A stretch of 64,000 nt of DNA, taken from assembly GCF_030295995.1 (NCBI RefSeq), contig NZ_AP027365.1, positions 2,822,066 to 2,886,065 on the forward strand. The letters run 5' to 3'. The DNA is from Thalassotalea hakodatensis (GTDB taxonomy: Bacteria; Pseudomonadota; Gammaproteobacteria; Enterobacterales; Alteromonadaceae). Made by a program: the position numbers and the translations under genes. Of this stretch, positions 54,407-63,343 are shown in pieces (positions within the stretch are counted from its first letter, which is position 1; each line of letters opens with the position of its first letter). Below the pieces are notes generated by a model, which saw only the letters and a program-made list of their open reading frames with translations, did no database searches and was not told the DNA's origin.

Positions 54407-56743
54407 CTAATTAGCAAACCAGAATGGCCAATGTGCTTCTCGGTAAGTTTGCATTTGATAGTCCTCAGGCGAAACAATTACTCTCACCCTCCCGTGTGTG
54501 GCAGTAGTATATGTTTTAATGTTAAATTGATGATAACGACGAACAACATCTTGATGAGGCATATTCCAGCGATTTAAAAAGCCAGCGCTAAAAACAACCT
54601 GCTTTGGTGACACTGCTTGAATAAAAGACTGTGAAGAAGACGTTTTTGACCCATGATGTGGTGCAACTAATACATCTGAGTTTAATTTTTCTCTATAATT
54701 ATCAACTAATGCTTGCTCAACTTTTTTTGAAATGTCCCCTGTCAATAACACACTAAACTTATCATCAGATATTCTCACGACACAGGAGTCATCATTATGA
54801 TCAGCTTGACGTTCTGTAGGGTGTAATACTTCAAAAGTTAACCGGCCAATTTTTTTAATTTCACCTATTAAGCATGAGGTATATTGCTTTTTATGATTAA
54901 ACATTAATTCGTTTACTTGAAGGTGCGTTTCAAGGAATGCTTGACCGCTAGCATGATCATTATCATCATGACTGATGATTAACAAATCAATAATAGAAAT
55001 CCCTTCATAATTTAAATAAGGCTTAATCACTGACTTAGCCATCGAAAAACCACTTGGATAAGTTGCGCCAGTATCATAAACAATCGTTTGCTCATTTGTG
55101 CGAATTACCACAGATAAGCCCTGACCAACATCAAGTATATCGACAAGCCAAACCGAGTTTCTGCTTGGCTTATTATTTACATATGCAAAACCGGTTAACA
55201 TCAACGAAACGCCACACACCGAGTAGATAAATATCCGTTTTTGAAAAGTAACCAATAGTAGTATTACGCTCACAACCACCAACACTGACAATGTTAACCA
55301 TGTTGTATGATCTATTGATACGCTTACCCATGACAGCTTTGCAACGCCATCAAGCCACTGCCACAACACGGTTAAACTTAATTGTGCTAACGAGATTAAT
55401 ACAGTTGCGCTAGTTTCATTGATAACACTGGCAATTACAGAAAGTAATGTGAGCGGTACACACACTAAACTCACCCATGGCACCGCTATGATGTTGGCAA
55501 AGATAGCAACTAACGACACTTGATACTGCATAGAAGACGTTAAAGGCAAAAGTGTAAAAATTAAAAAGCCTTGAAAGCACAAGGCATACAGTACCACGTG
55601 AAAATACCGAGTAAAAATCGAATTATGATCAGATTTAACATGCTTTTTATAACGCCAAATAAATAACAAAATGGTGCTCACTGCTGAAATGGATAACCAA
55701 AAGCTCGCAGATAAAAGACTAAAAGGAGAAAACAAAACGACCATAAACATCGTTAACAGAATTAACCTTGTCGCGGTAAATTTTGTCGCTAATAGTTTTG
55801 CACACCACAAAATAATCAGCATAATTGCCGCACGAATTGTGGGTTGTGAAAAACCAGCTATGTAGGCGTAAGATGTTACAAAAATAAGAGTCAATAACGT
55901 AATAAACAGCACTTGTGAACTAACCGTTAATGTTTTCGAAATTCGCGAAGAACTGAGAACTATTAATGATAGTAAACGCAGTATTAACTTACTAAACCCG
56001 TAACTCAACATGGCAACAACCCCTAAATGCAACCCTGAAATCGCAATTAAATGCTGTGCAGCTGTTGCATTGAGCACCTGCCACTGTGCCTCTGATATTT
56101 GATGTTTTAAACCAAAGGTTAATGCTAGTAATAAAGCATTGTTTTGATGTGTTGGTAACAAACTTTGATAATGTTCATAAAGACGTTGTCTGACACTAAC
56201 TTTCGATGTACTCGACTCTACCCCTTTAATTACATACCCTGTTGCATGAATATTATGTTGTCTTAACCAGGTTTGGTAATGAAAACCGCCTTCATTAGCA
56301 AGGCCGTGGGCGGGTTTTATTTTTATTTTTAATAGCCACTTTTGCCCTTGTTTCAACCCATTTTTATGACTTTTCCAGCTAAGCCTTACATTAATCGGCT
56401 GATTAAGCACTTGCCCAGAAAACTGTGTTATTGAAAAATTAAAGCGTTGAGTTTTTTTCTTGATTTGAGGAATACTAAGCACCTCACCAATTACTGTATA
56501 AGACGATTTATGTAATAACTCAGTTGAAATATTATTATTCTGCCATATGTCTTCATACTGGGCGCCATGATAAAGTAACCATGCAATTCCCAAACAAAAC
56601 CAAGCTAGGCTTTTATTTGTCAAAAAAATACCAACAATTAGACTTAAAAGCGTAAACAAGAGCACATAAAATAAACTTGGCACTATTGGCAAAAAAAGTG
56701 ACAATAGCGCCCCTATGAGAAATGACGATAACCAACGATCCAT
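54407..56743 (-). CDS. comEC: ComEC/Rec2-family DNA uptake channel protein
   Basis: A 778-residue protein. The central competence domain has HLIAISGLHLGVVAMLSYGF near residue 235 and a long series of hydrophobic segments. The C-terminal metallo-beta-lactamase-like domain (from about residue 530) has LDVGQGLSVVIR, LIISHDDNDHASG and VLVAPHHGSKTSSSQ. It is the channel through which single-stranded DNA enters during natural transformation. Length is close to E. coli YcaI (754). Starts next to a divergent DUF2062 gene. Confidence 0.94.
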   Translation of the reverse strand: MDRWLSSFLIGALLSLFLPIVPSLFYVLLFTLLSLIVGIFLTNKSLAWFCLGIAWLLYHGAQYEDIWQNNNISTELLHKSSYTVIGEVLSIPQIKKKTQRFNFSITQFSGQVLNQPINVRLSWKSHKNGLKQGQKWLLKIKIKPAHGLANEGGFHYQTWLRQHNIHATGYVIKGVESSTSKVSVRQRLYEHYQSLLPTHQNNALLLALTFGLKHQISEAQWQVLNATAAQHLIAISGLHLGVVAMLSYGFSKLILRLLSLIVLSSSRISKTLTVSSQVLFITLLTLIFVTSYAYIAGFSQPTIRAAIMLIILWCAKLLATKFTATRLILLTMFMVVLFSPFSLLSASFWLSISAVSTILLFIWRYKKHVKSDHNSIFTRYFHVVLYALCFQGFLIFTLLPLTSSMQYQVSLVAIFANIIAVPWVSLVCVPLTLLSVIASVINETSATVLISLAQLSLTVLWQWLDGVAKLSWVSVSIDHTTWLTLSVLVVVSVILLLVTFQKRIFIYSVCGVSLMLTGFAYVNNKPSRNSVWLVDILDVGQGLSVVIRTNEQTIVYDTGATYPSGFSMAKSVIKPYLNYEGISIIDLLIISHDDNDHASGQAFLETHLQVNELMFNHKKQYTSCLIGEIKKIGRLTFEVLHPTERQADHNDDSCVVRISDDKFSVLLTGDISKKVEQALVDNYREKLNSDVLVAPHHGSKTSSSQSFIQAVSPKQVVFSAGFLNRWNMPHQDVVRRYHQFNIKTYTTATHGRVRVIVSPEDYQMQTYREAHWPFWFAN

Positions 56744-56780
56744 CGTGATTGAAATCCTTAACTTGATAAATTAGACGTCC

Positions 56781-57290
56781 ATGCCTAAGAAAACGATTAA
56801 AAAGCTGCTGCCAGATCATCAAAAAATCAAAGCAAATAAGCATTTGCAGATCTTTGGCGATTTACTTCACAACGGTAATCTATGGCATCTAAATCGTCGT
56901 TCTGTCGCTAAAGCGTTTGCTGTAGGCCTATTTTGCGCTTTTATTCCTATTCCTTTTCAAATGGTGTTAGCAGCAGGCTTAGCTATTATAGTACATGCAA
57001 ATTTACCGCTATCTATCGCGTTAGTGTGGATCACCAACCCTGTCACCATGCCGGCAATTTTTTATTTTTGTTATGTGGTAGGTACGTGGATTTTAGGCAA
57101 ACAAGAGCAAGCTTTTGCGTTTGTTCCAAGCTGGCAATGGGTTGTTGACAGTGTTTCAACCATAGGCCCGTCATTTTTACTCGGCTGCGCAGTACTAGCG
57201 ATATTATTTTCTTTAATTGGCTATTTTGGTATTCACGGCCTTTGGCGTTATTCCGTGAATAAAGCGTGGAAAAAGCGCATGAAAAGGTGA
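56781..57290 (+). CDS. DUF2062 membrane protein
   Basis: A 169-residue protein with about three hydrophobic segments. The region SVAKAFAVGLFCAFIPIPFQ followed by LPLSIALVWITNPVTMPAIF is diagnostic of DUF2062 (PF09835). The family is widespread in Proteobacteria and its function is unknown. It is divergent from comEC with 37 bp between starts, so the promoters overlap. The C-terminus is strongly basic (KKRMKR). Convergent with the Cfa-like gene. Confidence 0.85.
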   Translation: MPKKTIKKLLPDHQKIKANKHLQIFGDLLHNGNLWHLNRRSVAKAFAVGLFCAFIPIPFQMVLAAGLAIIVHANLPLSIALVWITNPVTMPAIFYFCYVVGTWILGKQEQAFAFVPSWQWVVDSVSTIGPSFLLGCAVLAILFSLIGYFGIHGLWRYSVNKAWKKRMKR

Positions 57291-57295
57291 TTGAT

Positions 57296-57320
57296 AAAGC
57301 GGTTAACAATAACCGCTTTT
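57296..57320. terminator. Hairpin between DUF2062 and Cfa-like genes
   Basis: AAAGCGGTT (57296-57304) pairs with AACCGCTTT (57311-57319) around a 6-base loop, then four T residues. Bidirectional use is likely between the convergent stop codons. Confidence 0.7.
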
Positions 57321-57331
57321 GGGAGCCGTAG

Positions 57332-58564
57332 TTATTTTCTTGCAATCAAATGCACGGTACTTGTTGAGCGCTCAATAAACGCGCCTTCACAATAAGCAAA
57401 ATAATACAGCCATAAGCGTTTGAATTCTTCGTCATAACCTAAGGTGGATAGTTCTGGCCAAGCCTTTAAAAAAGCTTTACGCCAATCTGCTAACGTTTTT
57501 GCATAATGTAACCCTATATCATGCAACTCTTCCATCACCAACGACGTATGCTTGGTCAGTTGCTTTGTTAGCTCATTAATTGAAGGTAAAAAACCACCTG
57601 GAAAAATATATCGTTGAATAAAATCAACGTTATTTCGATAGTAATCAAAACGCTGATCAGCAATAGTTATCGACTGTATCAGCAATTTACCACCCGGTTT
57701 CAACCGAGCGTGACATTGTTGGAAAAAGCTCGGTAGGTAATCATAGCCAACGGCTTCTATCATTTCTATCGACACGAGTTTATCGTATTCACCGGTTAGC
57801 ATACGGTAATCTTCTTTCAATAAAGTAATACGACCTTCTAAACCTAATGCCTTTATCTTTTCTGTCGCGTATGCGTGTTGTGCATCAGAGATAGTTGTTG
57901 TGGTGACTTTACAGCCATAATGCATTGCCGCATGAACGGCTAATCCGCCCCACCCTGTACCTATTTCTAACAAGTGGTCAGTTTCGTGCAATGACAGTCG
58001 TTGACAAATAGTATCTAATTTGTGTTTTTGTGCTTCCGCTAAGCTTGCCTTTTCGGATGGATAAATAGCGGCGGAATAAACCATTTCTGGATCTAAAAAG
58101 CGTGAGTAGAGTTCGTTACCCAAATCGTAGTGTGCAAGAATGTTGCGTTTTGAGCCTTGTTGACTGTTTCGATTAAAACGGTGATAAATCGCATTTTTTA
58201 ACTTACCAAGCCAAGAAGCATTTTTCTCAAGTTCATCGGTAAGTTGCTGTGCACGAGCAAAAATTTGTATCACTTTTGTGAGGTTTGGTGAGCTCCATTT
58301 TCCATCAATAAAAGCTTCTGCAGCACCTATGCTACCACCACGAACGAAGTCACGATAAGTCGATGTATCATGAACAACAATGGTGCCAGTAATACTTTCA
58401 GAATTGGTTCGATTCTCTGGAAACCTATAGGTAGAAGAATCTTGAATAACTTCAACACAGCCGAACTGAATTTTGTCTAATACTGAAAACACTAGATCAC
58501 GACAACGTTTGTTTATCCAAGTTTCTGCTGGCTCTTTAACCTTACTTTCTACAAGTTGCTCCAC
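57332..58564 (-). CDS. Cyclopropane-fatty-acyl-phospholipid synthase-family methyltransferase
   Basis: A 410-residue SAM-dependent enzyme of the Cfa family. SAM motif LLEIGTGWGGLAVHAAMHYG lies near residue 200. Further motifs are DKLVSIEMIEAVGYDYLPSF and QRYIFPGGFLPSINEL, the family's YIFPGGxLPS block. An N-terminal domain of about 130 residues resembles the lipid-binding part of Cfa. It methylates double bonds of membrane acyl chains or makes a related modification. It is the last gene of the photolyase cluster and follows DUF1365, a pairing also seen in other bacteria with this stress cluster. Confidence 0.88.
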   Translation of the reverse strand: MEQLVESKVKEPAETWINKRCRDLVFSVLDKIQFGCVEVIQDSSTYRFPENRTNSESITGTIVVHDTSTYRDFVRGGSIGAAEAFIDGKWSSPNLTKVIQIFARAQQLTDELEKNASWLGKLKNAIYHRFNRNSQQGSKRNILAHYDLGNELYSRFLDPEMVYSAAIYPSEKASLAEAQKHKLDTICQRLSLHETDHLLEIGTGWGGLAVHAAMHYGCKVTTTTISDAQHAYATEKIKALGLEGRITLLKEDYRMLTGEYDKLVSIEMIEAVGYDYLPSFFQQCHARLKPGGKLLIQSITIADQRFDYYRNNVDFIQRYIFPGGFLPSINELTKQLTKHTSLVMEELHDIGLHYAKTLADWRKAFLKAWPELSTLGYDEEFKRLWLYYFAYCEGAFIERSTSTVHLIARK

Positions 58565-58579
58565 ACTAAGCTCCTACTG

Positions 58580-59356
58580 CTATAATCTTTTTTTCTGCTG
58601 ATAAGAAACAAACGGTATTTTTTTTAAAAATAACTTTAATGCTTGCCAATAAATGCCCGTTACAATTGACAAAGACATCGCTGGCAATTGACACCAGGTT
58701 TTCATTAATGTTTTTGCTGCTAAGGGTTGTTTCTTCAACCTTAAATGGGCATCAAATACTTTTAACTTATCACCTTGATTCATTTTTCTGTTTTCTATAT
58801 GGATCAACAAATTATCGTCCATATGTTCTGGGGGCTTAACTTGCCATAAATAGTGCATGTCTAAATCCATAAAGGGCGAGACATGAAATGCTTTTTCGTT
58901 GATCTTTTTACCTTTTAAGTCAACCAAGTAATAATGGCGTTCATTCCATGGTGTATTACTCACTTCCGCTAACATATAGCGGCATTGCCCATAATCGTCG
59001 TAACAAAAATAAAAATTTGCTGGACTAAAGTAAATGCCAAAGCTTCTTGCTTGAACGAGCATCACAACTTGCGAGATAGTAGACGTACCACCCAGTGCCC
59101 TCACTTTATCTATAATACGTACCTTAAGAGATCCTGGTTCACCTGCTAGGTAATCTTTTTCAACAAATCTTATTGGCTGCCACCACTTTTTACCGAATAA
59201 ACGTGAGGCTGAAAACGCTTGCTCAAGCTTATCTACATTAAGTGCAAGCATATACAAGCGATAAGAAAATTGATGCCGCTTTGGCGTAAACCTTCTGTGC
59301 TGAATACTTCCAACATAAACATAGGAGTTTAACGGGGTAAACGTGTGCGTTTTCAT
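58580..59356 (-). CDS. DUF1365 protein
   Basis: A 258-residue protein of the DUF1365 family. Signature elements are VGSIQHRRFTPKRHQFSYRL at the start and ALNVDKLEQAF, then FYFCYDD near residue 133 and FHVSPFMDLDMHYLW near residue 170. The family regularly neighbours flavin amine-oxidases and Cfa enzymes, as here. Its role in lipid modification is presumed. The preferred start at 59356 overlaps the upstream TGA by 4 bases (ATGA). The TTG at 59380 would add nine unlikely residues. Function is unproven. Confidence 0.88.
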   Translation of the reverse strand: MKTHTFTPLNSYVYVGSIQHRRFTPKRHQFSYRLYMLALNVDKLEQAFSASRLFGKKWWQPIRFVEKDYLAGEPGSLKVRIIDKVRALGGTSTISQVVMLVQARSFGIYFSPANFYFCYDDYGQCRYMLAEVSNTPWNERHYYLVDLKGKKINEKAFHVSPFMDLDMHYLWQVKPPEHMDDNLLIHIENRKMNQGDKLKVFDAHLRLKKQPLAAKTLMKTWCQLPAMSLSIVTGIYWQALKLFLKKIPFVSYQQKKRL

Positions 59357-60621
59357 TCGCTGTCTTCTGATAAAAAGCAATCAAACCTAGCAGCAACATC
59401 AAGCGCACTTCTTACGCCATCTTCATGAAAGCCATTATACCAATAGGCTCCACAAAAATGCGTGTTGCCAACACCACATACTTCGCTACGTCGTTGCTGT
59501 GCTTCCAACGATTGCACAGAAAACACTGGGTGATGATACGTAAATTCTCTGAGTATTTTTTCTGGGGCGATTGCTGCTTTTTGATTAAGCGTCACGCAAA
59601 ATGTATGTTCAGTGTCTAATCCCTGCAATATATTCATGTTATAGGTAACGCTTGCAGGTTTTGTTCGGTTATCACTTAATTGATAATTCCAACTTGCCCA
59701 AGCCTTCTTGCGCACTGGTAACAATGTTTCATCAGTATGCAACACCACTGAATTGGCCGCATAAGGCATTGCTGATAGTATTTCGCTTTCTGCCGGTGTT
59801 GGTAAATCTAGTAACGCAAGAGCCTGATCTGAATGGCAAGCAAACACTACGTCGTCAAATATCTGTTCAGATTTATCGTCAAAAACCAAGGTTACGCCAT
59901 CGTCATGTCGTTGCACTGAACATATTTTTGCATCTACAGTAATACTATCTTTAAAGGGTGCGATTAAAGGCGCGAGGTAATTTCTAGAACCTTTGGGAAT
60001 TACATACCACTGAGGTCTATCTGTCACATTTAATAAACCATGGTTATAGAAAAATTGAATGAAAAAACGCAGTTGAAACTGTTCCATTTGTGCTAATGAG
60101 CTCGACCAAATCGCCGCCCCCATGGGTAAAATATAGTGCTCTGCAAAATATTGATTAAAGTCATTTTGTTGCAAGAAGCTGCCTAAGGTTTCATGTTCAG
60201 AGATATCTTGTTGCTGAAAGACAGCTTTACAGAGTTTATTAAAACGCAATATATCGAATATTAAACGCCAAAACTTGGGGTTCAATATATTTCGCTTCTG
60301 CGCAAAAAGTGTTGCTAATGTATGGCCATTATATTCTAGCCCTGTTTGACAATTATGTACTGAAAAGCTCATTTCAGTGGCTTGTTTATCAACGCCAAGG
60401 CTTGCGAGTAAAGCTAAAAAATTTGGGTAGGTTTTATTATTAAAAACAATAAAACCGGTATCGATTGCATATGATCTTCCCTCGACAGTTACATCAACAG
60501 TTGCCGTATGCCCACCAATATTGCTATTGCTTTCAAATACACTAACATTATGTTTTTTAGACAATAAATGTGCTGCGGTTAAACCTGATATGCCTGCGCC
60601 AATAACTGCTATACGCTTCAT
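59353..60621 (-). CDS. FAD-dependent amine-oxidase-like oxidoreductase
   Basis: A 422-residue flavoprotein. RIAVIGAGISGLTAAHLLSK is the dinucleotide-binding start, followed by NVSVFESNSNIGGHTATVDV and DTGFIVFNNKTYPNFLALL. The tail CGAYWYNGFHEDGVRSALDV is the conserved FAD-pyrophosphate loop of this group. It is the type of desaturase/amine-oxidase homologue paired with DUF1365 and Cfa. The substrate may be a fatty acyl chain or lipid. That follows from gene context, not from sequence alone. Followed by DUF1365 with a 4-base overlap. Confidence 0.88.
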   Translation of the reverse strand: MKRIAVIGAGISGLTAAHLLSKKHNVSVFESNSNIGGHTATVDVTVEGRSYAIDTGFIVFNNKTYPNFLALLASLGVDKQATEMSFSVHNCQTGLEYNGHTLATLFAQKRNILNPKFWRLIFDILRFNKLCKAVFQQQDISEHETLGSFLQQNDFNQYFAEHYILPMGAAIWSSSLAQMEQFQLRFFIQFFYNHGLLNVTDRPQWYVIPKGSRNYLAPLIAPFKDSITVDAKICSVQRHDDGVTLVFDDKSEQIFDDVVFACHSDQALALLDLPTPAESEILSAMPYAANSVVLHTDETLLPVRKKAWASWNYQLSDNRTKPASVTYNMNILQGLDTEHTFCVTLNQKAAIAPEKILREFTYHHPVFSVQSLEAQQRRSEVCGVGNTHFCGAYWYNGFHEDGVRSALDVAARFDCFLSEDSE

Positions 60622-60635
60622 TAGTCATTACCTAT

Positions 60636-61352
60636 TTACATCAAACGATGTCTTAAAAATTGAGGCATAAAAGCAAGTACTTTTAATAGCCATGTTAATC
60701 TTCTGGGAAAATGTATGTATTGTTTTTTCTTCATAACACCTTTATAGATGCGTTGAGCAGCTTCTGAAGCTGAAAGTATAAAAGGCATGTCAAAGGTATT
60801 TCTATTGGTTAAGGGGGTTTCAACAAAGCCTGGATGCACTAAACTTACACCGATTTGGTATTTTTCAAGATCAATTCTCAAACTGTTTGCCAAATAATTT
60901 ATTCCTGCTTTTGATGCGCCATAGGCTTCAGCTTTAGGAAACGGTAATAATGTTGCCGCTGAACTGACAAATACCACTTGTCCACCCTTGTTCATTTTTG
61001 GCAAAAACGCAGCTAACACATTACCTAATGACGTTAAATTGGTATTGATAATGCGCGCAAAATTAGCGGCATCAAATGCCATAGCATCATCAATATAAGC
61101 ACAATCGCCCGCATTTAATATCAGTATATCGATTGCATCTACCTGACTCGCCGCTAGGTTCACTTGCTCGATTTCATTAATGTCAAACGATAAAGGCTGA
61201 CACCTAGTAGAATGTTCTTTAAGCTCTCGAAGCTTTTCTTCATTGCGACCACATGGATACAAGGTGTGACCGTGTTTACTGAAAAGAGCAAATAGCGCTG
61301 CTCCGATACCTGAAGTAGCACCGGTAATTAGTACATTTTTGTCAATGGTCAT
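60636..61352 (-). CDS. SDR-family oxidoreductase
   Basis: A 238-residue short-chain dehydrogenase with LITGATSGIGAALFALF at the N-terminus, ILNAGDCAYI (NAG motif), FVSSAATLLPFPKAEAYGAS with the Ser/Tyr/Lys triad near residues 133-150. It probably acts on a lipid-derived alcohol or ketone in this cluster. The start at 61352 overlaps the upstream stop (ATGA). A longer frame to 61379 has no support. NTF2-like gene upstream and flavin oxidase downstream are within 14 bp. Confidence 0.87.
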   Translation of the reverse strand: MTIDKNVLITGATSGIGAALFALFSKHGHTLYPCGRNEEKLRELKEHSTRCQPLSFDINEIEQVNLAASQVDAIDILILNAGDCAYIDDAMAFDAANFARIINTNLTSLGNVLAAFLPKMNKGGQVVFVSSAATLLPFPKAEAYGASKAGINYLANSLRIDLEKYQIGVSLVHPGFVETPLTNRNTFDMPFILSASEAAQRIYKGVMKKKQYIHFPRRLTWLLKVLAFMPQFLRHRLM

Positions 61353-61825
61353 ACTGTTTTTATCCGCGCTTTTAGCCAAGAAATAATTCGTCCTAGAATA
61401 GGAACATGTTGGTACAGCATTTGACCTAAATCGAGATAATCTCGATGGTAAATAACTTTCCCTCCCTTTGCTTCTAAGTAGGAATGCCCTTCAACGACAA
61501 TCGGCTTGCCGCTATTTAGCTTTGTATGTTGATAAGTCATCGACCAGTACACAGCGGCATGCTGATGTTGATAGAAAGATTGGGTAATCTTAAATTGGCA
61601 ATATGCTACGTTTTCGTAGAGTTCGCTAAAGTATTTTGTCAAATTAACCAAGCCATTTATTTCGTGCATAGGGTCAATAAAAGCAACATCATGGTGATAG
61701 ATTAGTGCTAGCTCTTCAAAAGAACTATCCGCAGAAAGAGATTGATAGGTATCACAGAAGTTTACCAACCACGCTGGTCTCTGTTCTATACCATGTTCAG
61801 ATACTTGCTCAATATGTCGTCGCAA
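61349..61825 (-). CDS. NTF2-like (SnoaL-type) protein of the photolyase cluster
   Basis: A 158-residue protein of the cone-shaped NTF2-like fold. FCDTYQSLSADSSFEELALI begins it, and FIDPMHEINGLVNLTKYF and VYWSMTYQHTKLNSGKPIVV are the central strands. It ends QHVPILGRIISWLKARIK, a C-terminal amphipathic segment. Its start is a TTG at 61825 with a GGGGA site about 7 bases upstream. The same protein type is often next to photolyase in this kind of cluster. Role unknown. Confidence 0.75.
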   Translation of the reverse strand: MRRHIEQVSEHGIEQRPAWLVNFCDTYQSLSADSSFEELALIYHHDVAFIDPMHEINGLVNLTKYFSELYENVAYCQFKITQSFYQHQHAAVYWSMTYQHTKLNSGKPIVVEGHSYLEAKGGKVIYHRDYLDLGQMLYQHVPILGRIISWLKARIKTV

Positions 61826-61859
61826 AATGAGTCCCCAAATGCTGCTCTATAAAATTCGT

Positions 61860-63260
61860 TTATCGATAAAATGCTAGCGCTTGTTCTCTCGCCGCTTTAT
61901 GATCAACAATTGCCGGCCAATAAGCTATATCAGAATGAGACTTCATATAACTATGCGGAAAGTGAACATGCTTGTCAGGCACTTTATCAAGCTCTGGTAA
62001 ATACTTACGTACAAACTCACCTTTAGGATCAAATCTTTCCCCTTGTCGGATCGGATTAAAAATTCTAAAGTACGGCTGCGCATCACACCCTGTGCTCGCT
62101 GCCCATTGCCAGCCACCATTATTTGCAGCAAGATCACCATCAATTAATTTTGACATAAAGTATTGTTCACCTAGTCGCCAATCAATTAATAAATGTTTAG
62201 TGAGAAAACTCGCAACGACCATTCTCAAGCGATTATGCATCCAGCCAGTTTGATTGAGTTGACGCATCGCAGCATCAACAATGGGGTAACCCGTTTGTCC
62301 TAAACACCACGCATCAAATTTCGCTTTATCATACGGCCAAGTAATGTTTGCATATTTATCATTAAACATTTTATGCCGACACAGTTTAGGAAAATGATGC
62401 AACAGATGACGATAGAAGTCGCGCCAAATGAGTTCATTAAGCCATGAAAACGCAGGACTATCATGCGCAGTTAATAAATCTGGATGTTTGTTCAAAATTA
62501 ATTGTAGTAAATACCTTGGGCTTAACGCGCCGATAGCTAAATAGGGTGATAGACCTGATGTGCCTTTGATGGAAGGTATATCTCGAAATTCATGATATTG
62601 GTCATGTTTGTTAGCAAAAAAGGCAGGAATAGTATGCGCTTCAACTTCATCAATTAATGGCCATTGCGACGACGAGTTGTCACCCTGTAAAACGTCGTTA
62701 TTTGCATGGTTGACTGGTTCATCATTAATTTCAATGGCAGTTGTTCGTTTGCCTGGTTTGCCCAAATATTCAACACCATCATTTTTTACATGACGTAACC
62801 AAGCACGTTTAAAAGGCGTAAATACTTTAAACATCTCACCGGCTTGATTAAGTACTTTCCCTTTACTAACAATAACGTCTGCTTCAAATAACGTTAATGT
62901 TACCCCCTTACTTTTTAATTTTTCATCTCGTTGCCTTTCGTTGACTTCAAGTTCTTCATTTGCAATAAAATGAATTGCAGAGCCTTGTTCATTTTCATTG
63001 ATAATAAACTCAACTTGTTGTTCAAAGTCATCAACGTGATATACCTCTAATTGCACACCTAGTTCATTTAACTGTTTACTCACTAACGCTACGTGTCGTT
63101 TAATCAAATCAATTTTAATACGCGACCAGTGATGTTGGTGCCATTGAGCTGGCGTTAACAAATAAATAGCCCGATCACCGGATTGATAATGCATTAAAAA
63201 ATGGTGCAAAGCTGGATTATCATGCACGCGTAAGTCGTTTCTAAACCAAAGTATTTGCAT
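61860..63260 (-). CDS. phrB: Deoxyribodipyrimidine photolyase
   Basis: A 466-residue class I photolyase. The N-terminal antenna-binding domain starts QILWFRNDLRVHDNPALHHF. The FAD domain has SWLNELIWRDFYRHLLHHFP near residue 270, GYPIVDAAMRQLNQTGWMHN near residue 327, and the WQWAASTGCDAQPYFRIFNP motif near residue 380. It repairs cyclobutane pyrimidine dimers with blue light. Slightly shorter than E. coli PhrB (472). Second gene of a minus-strand series after the YbgA-like protein. Confidence 0.94.
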   Translation of the reverse strand: MQILWFRNDLRVHDNPALHHFLMHYQSGDRAIYLLTPAQWHQHHWSRIKIDLIKRHVALVSKQLNELGVQLEVYHVDDFEQQVEFIINENEQGSAIHFIANEELEVNERQRDEKLKSKGVTLTLFEADVIVSKGKVLNQAGEMFKVFTPFKRAWLRHVKNDGVEYLGKPGKRTTAIEINDEPVNHANNDVLQGDNSSSQWPLIDEVEAHTIPAFFANKHDQYHEFRDIPSIKGTSGLSPYLAIGALSPRYLLQLILNKHPDLLTAHDSPAFSWLNELIWRDFYRHLLHHFPKLCRHKMFNDKYANITWPYDKAKFDAWCLGQTGYPIVDAAMRQLNQTGWMHNRLRMVVASFLTKHLLIDWRLGEQYFMSKLIDGDLAANNGGWQWAASTGCDAQPYFRIFNPIRQGERFDPKGEFVRKYLPELDKVPDKHVHFPHSYMKSHSDIAYWPAIVDHKAAREQALAFYR

Positions 63261-63343
63261 AACGTCTCATATGCCAAAATGTATGTTAATCAAAGAAATG
63301 AATATCGACAAAGACCATGTAGTCTTCATCGATATAGGTTAAA

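Noticed and set aside
54950-54985. Second Fur-like string (GATCATTATCATCATGAC) inside comEC
   Set aside because: It encodes the conserved HDDNDHASG metal-binding motif of ComEC, which explains the sequence.
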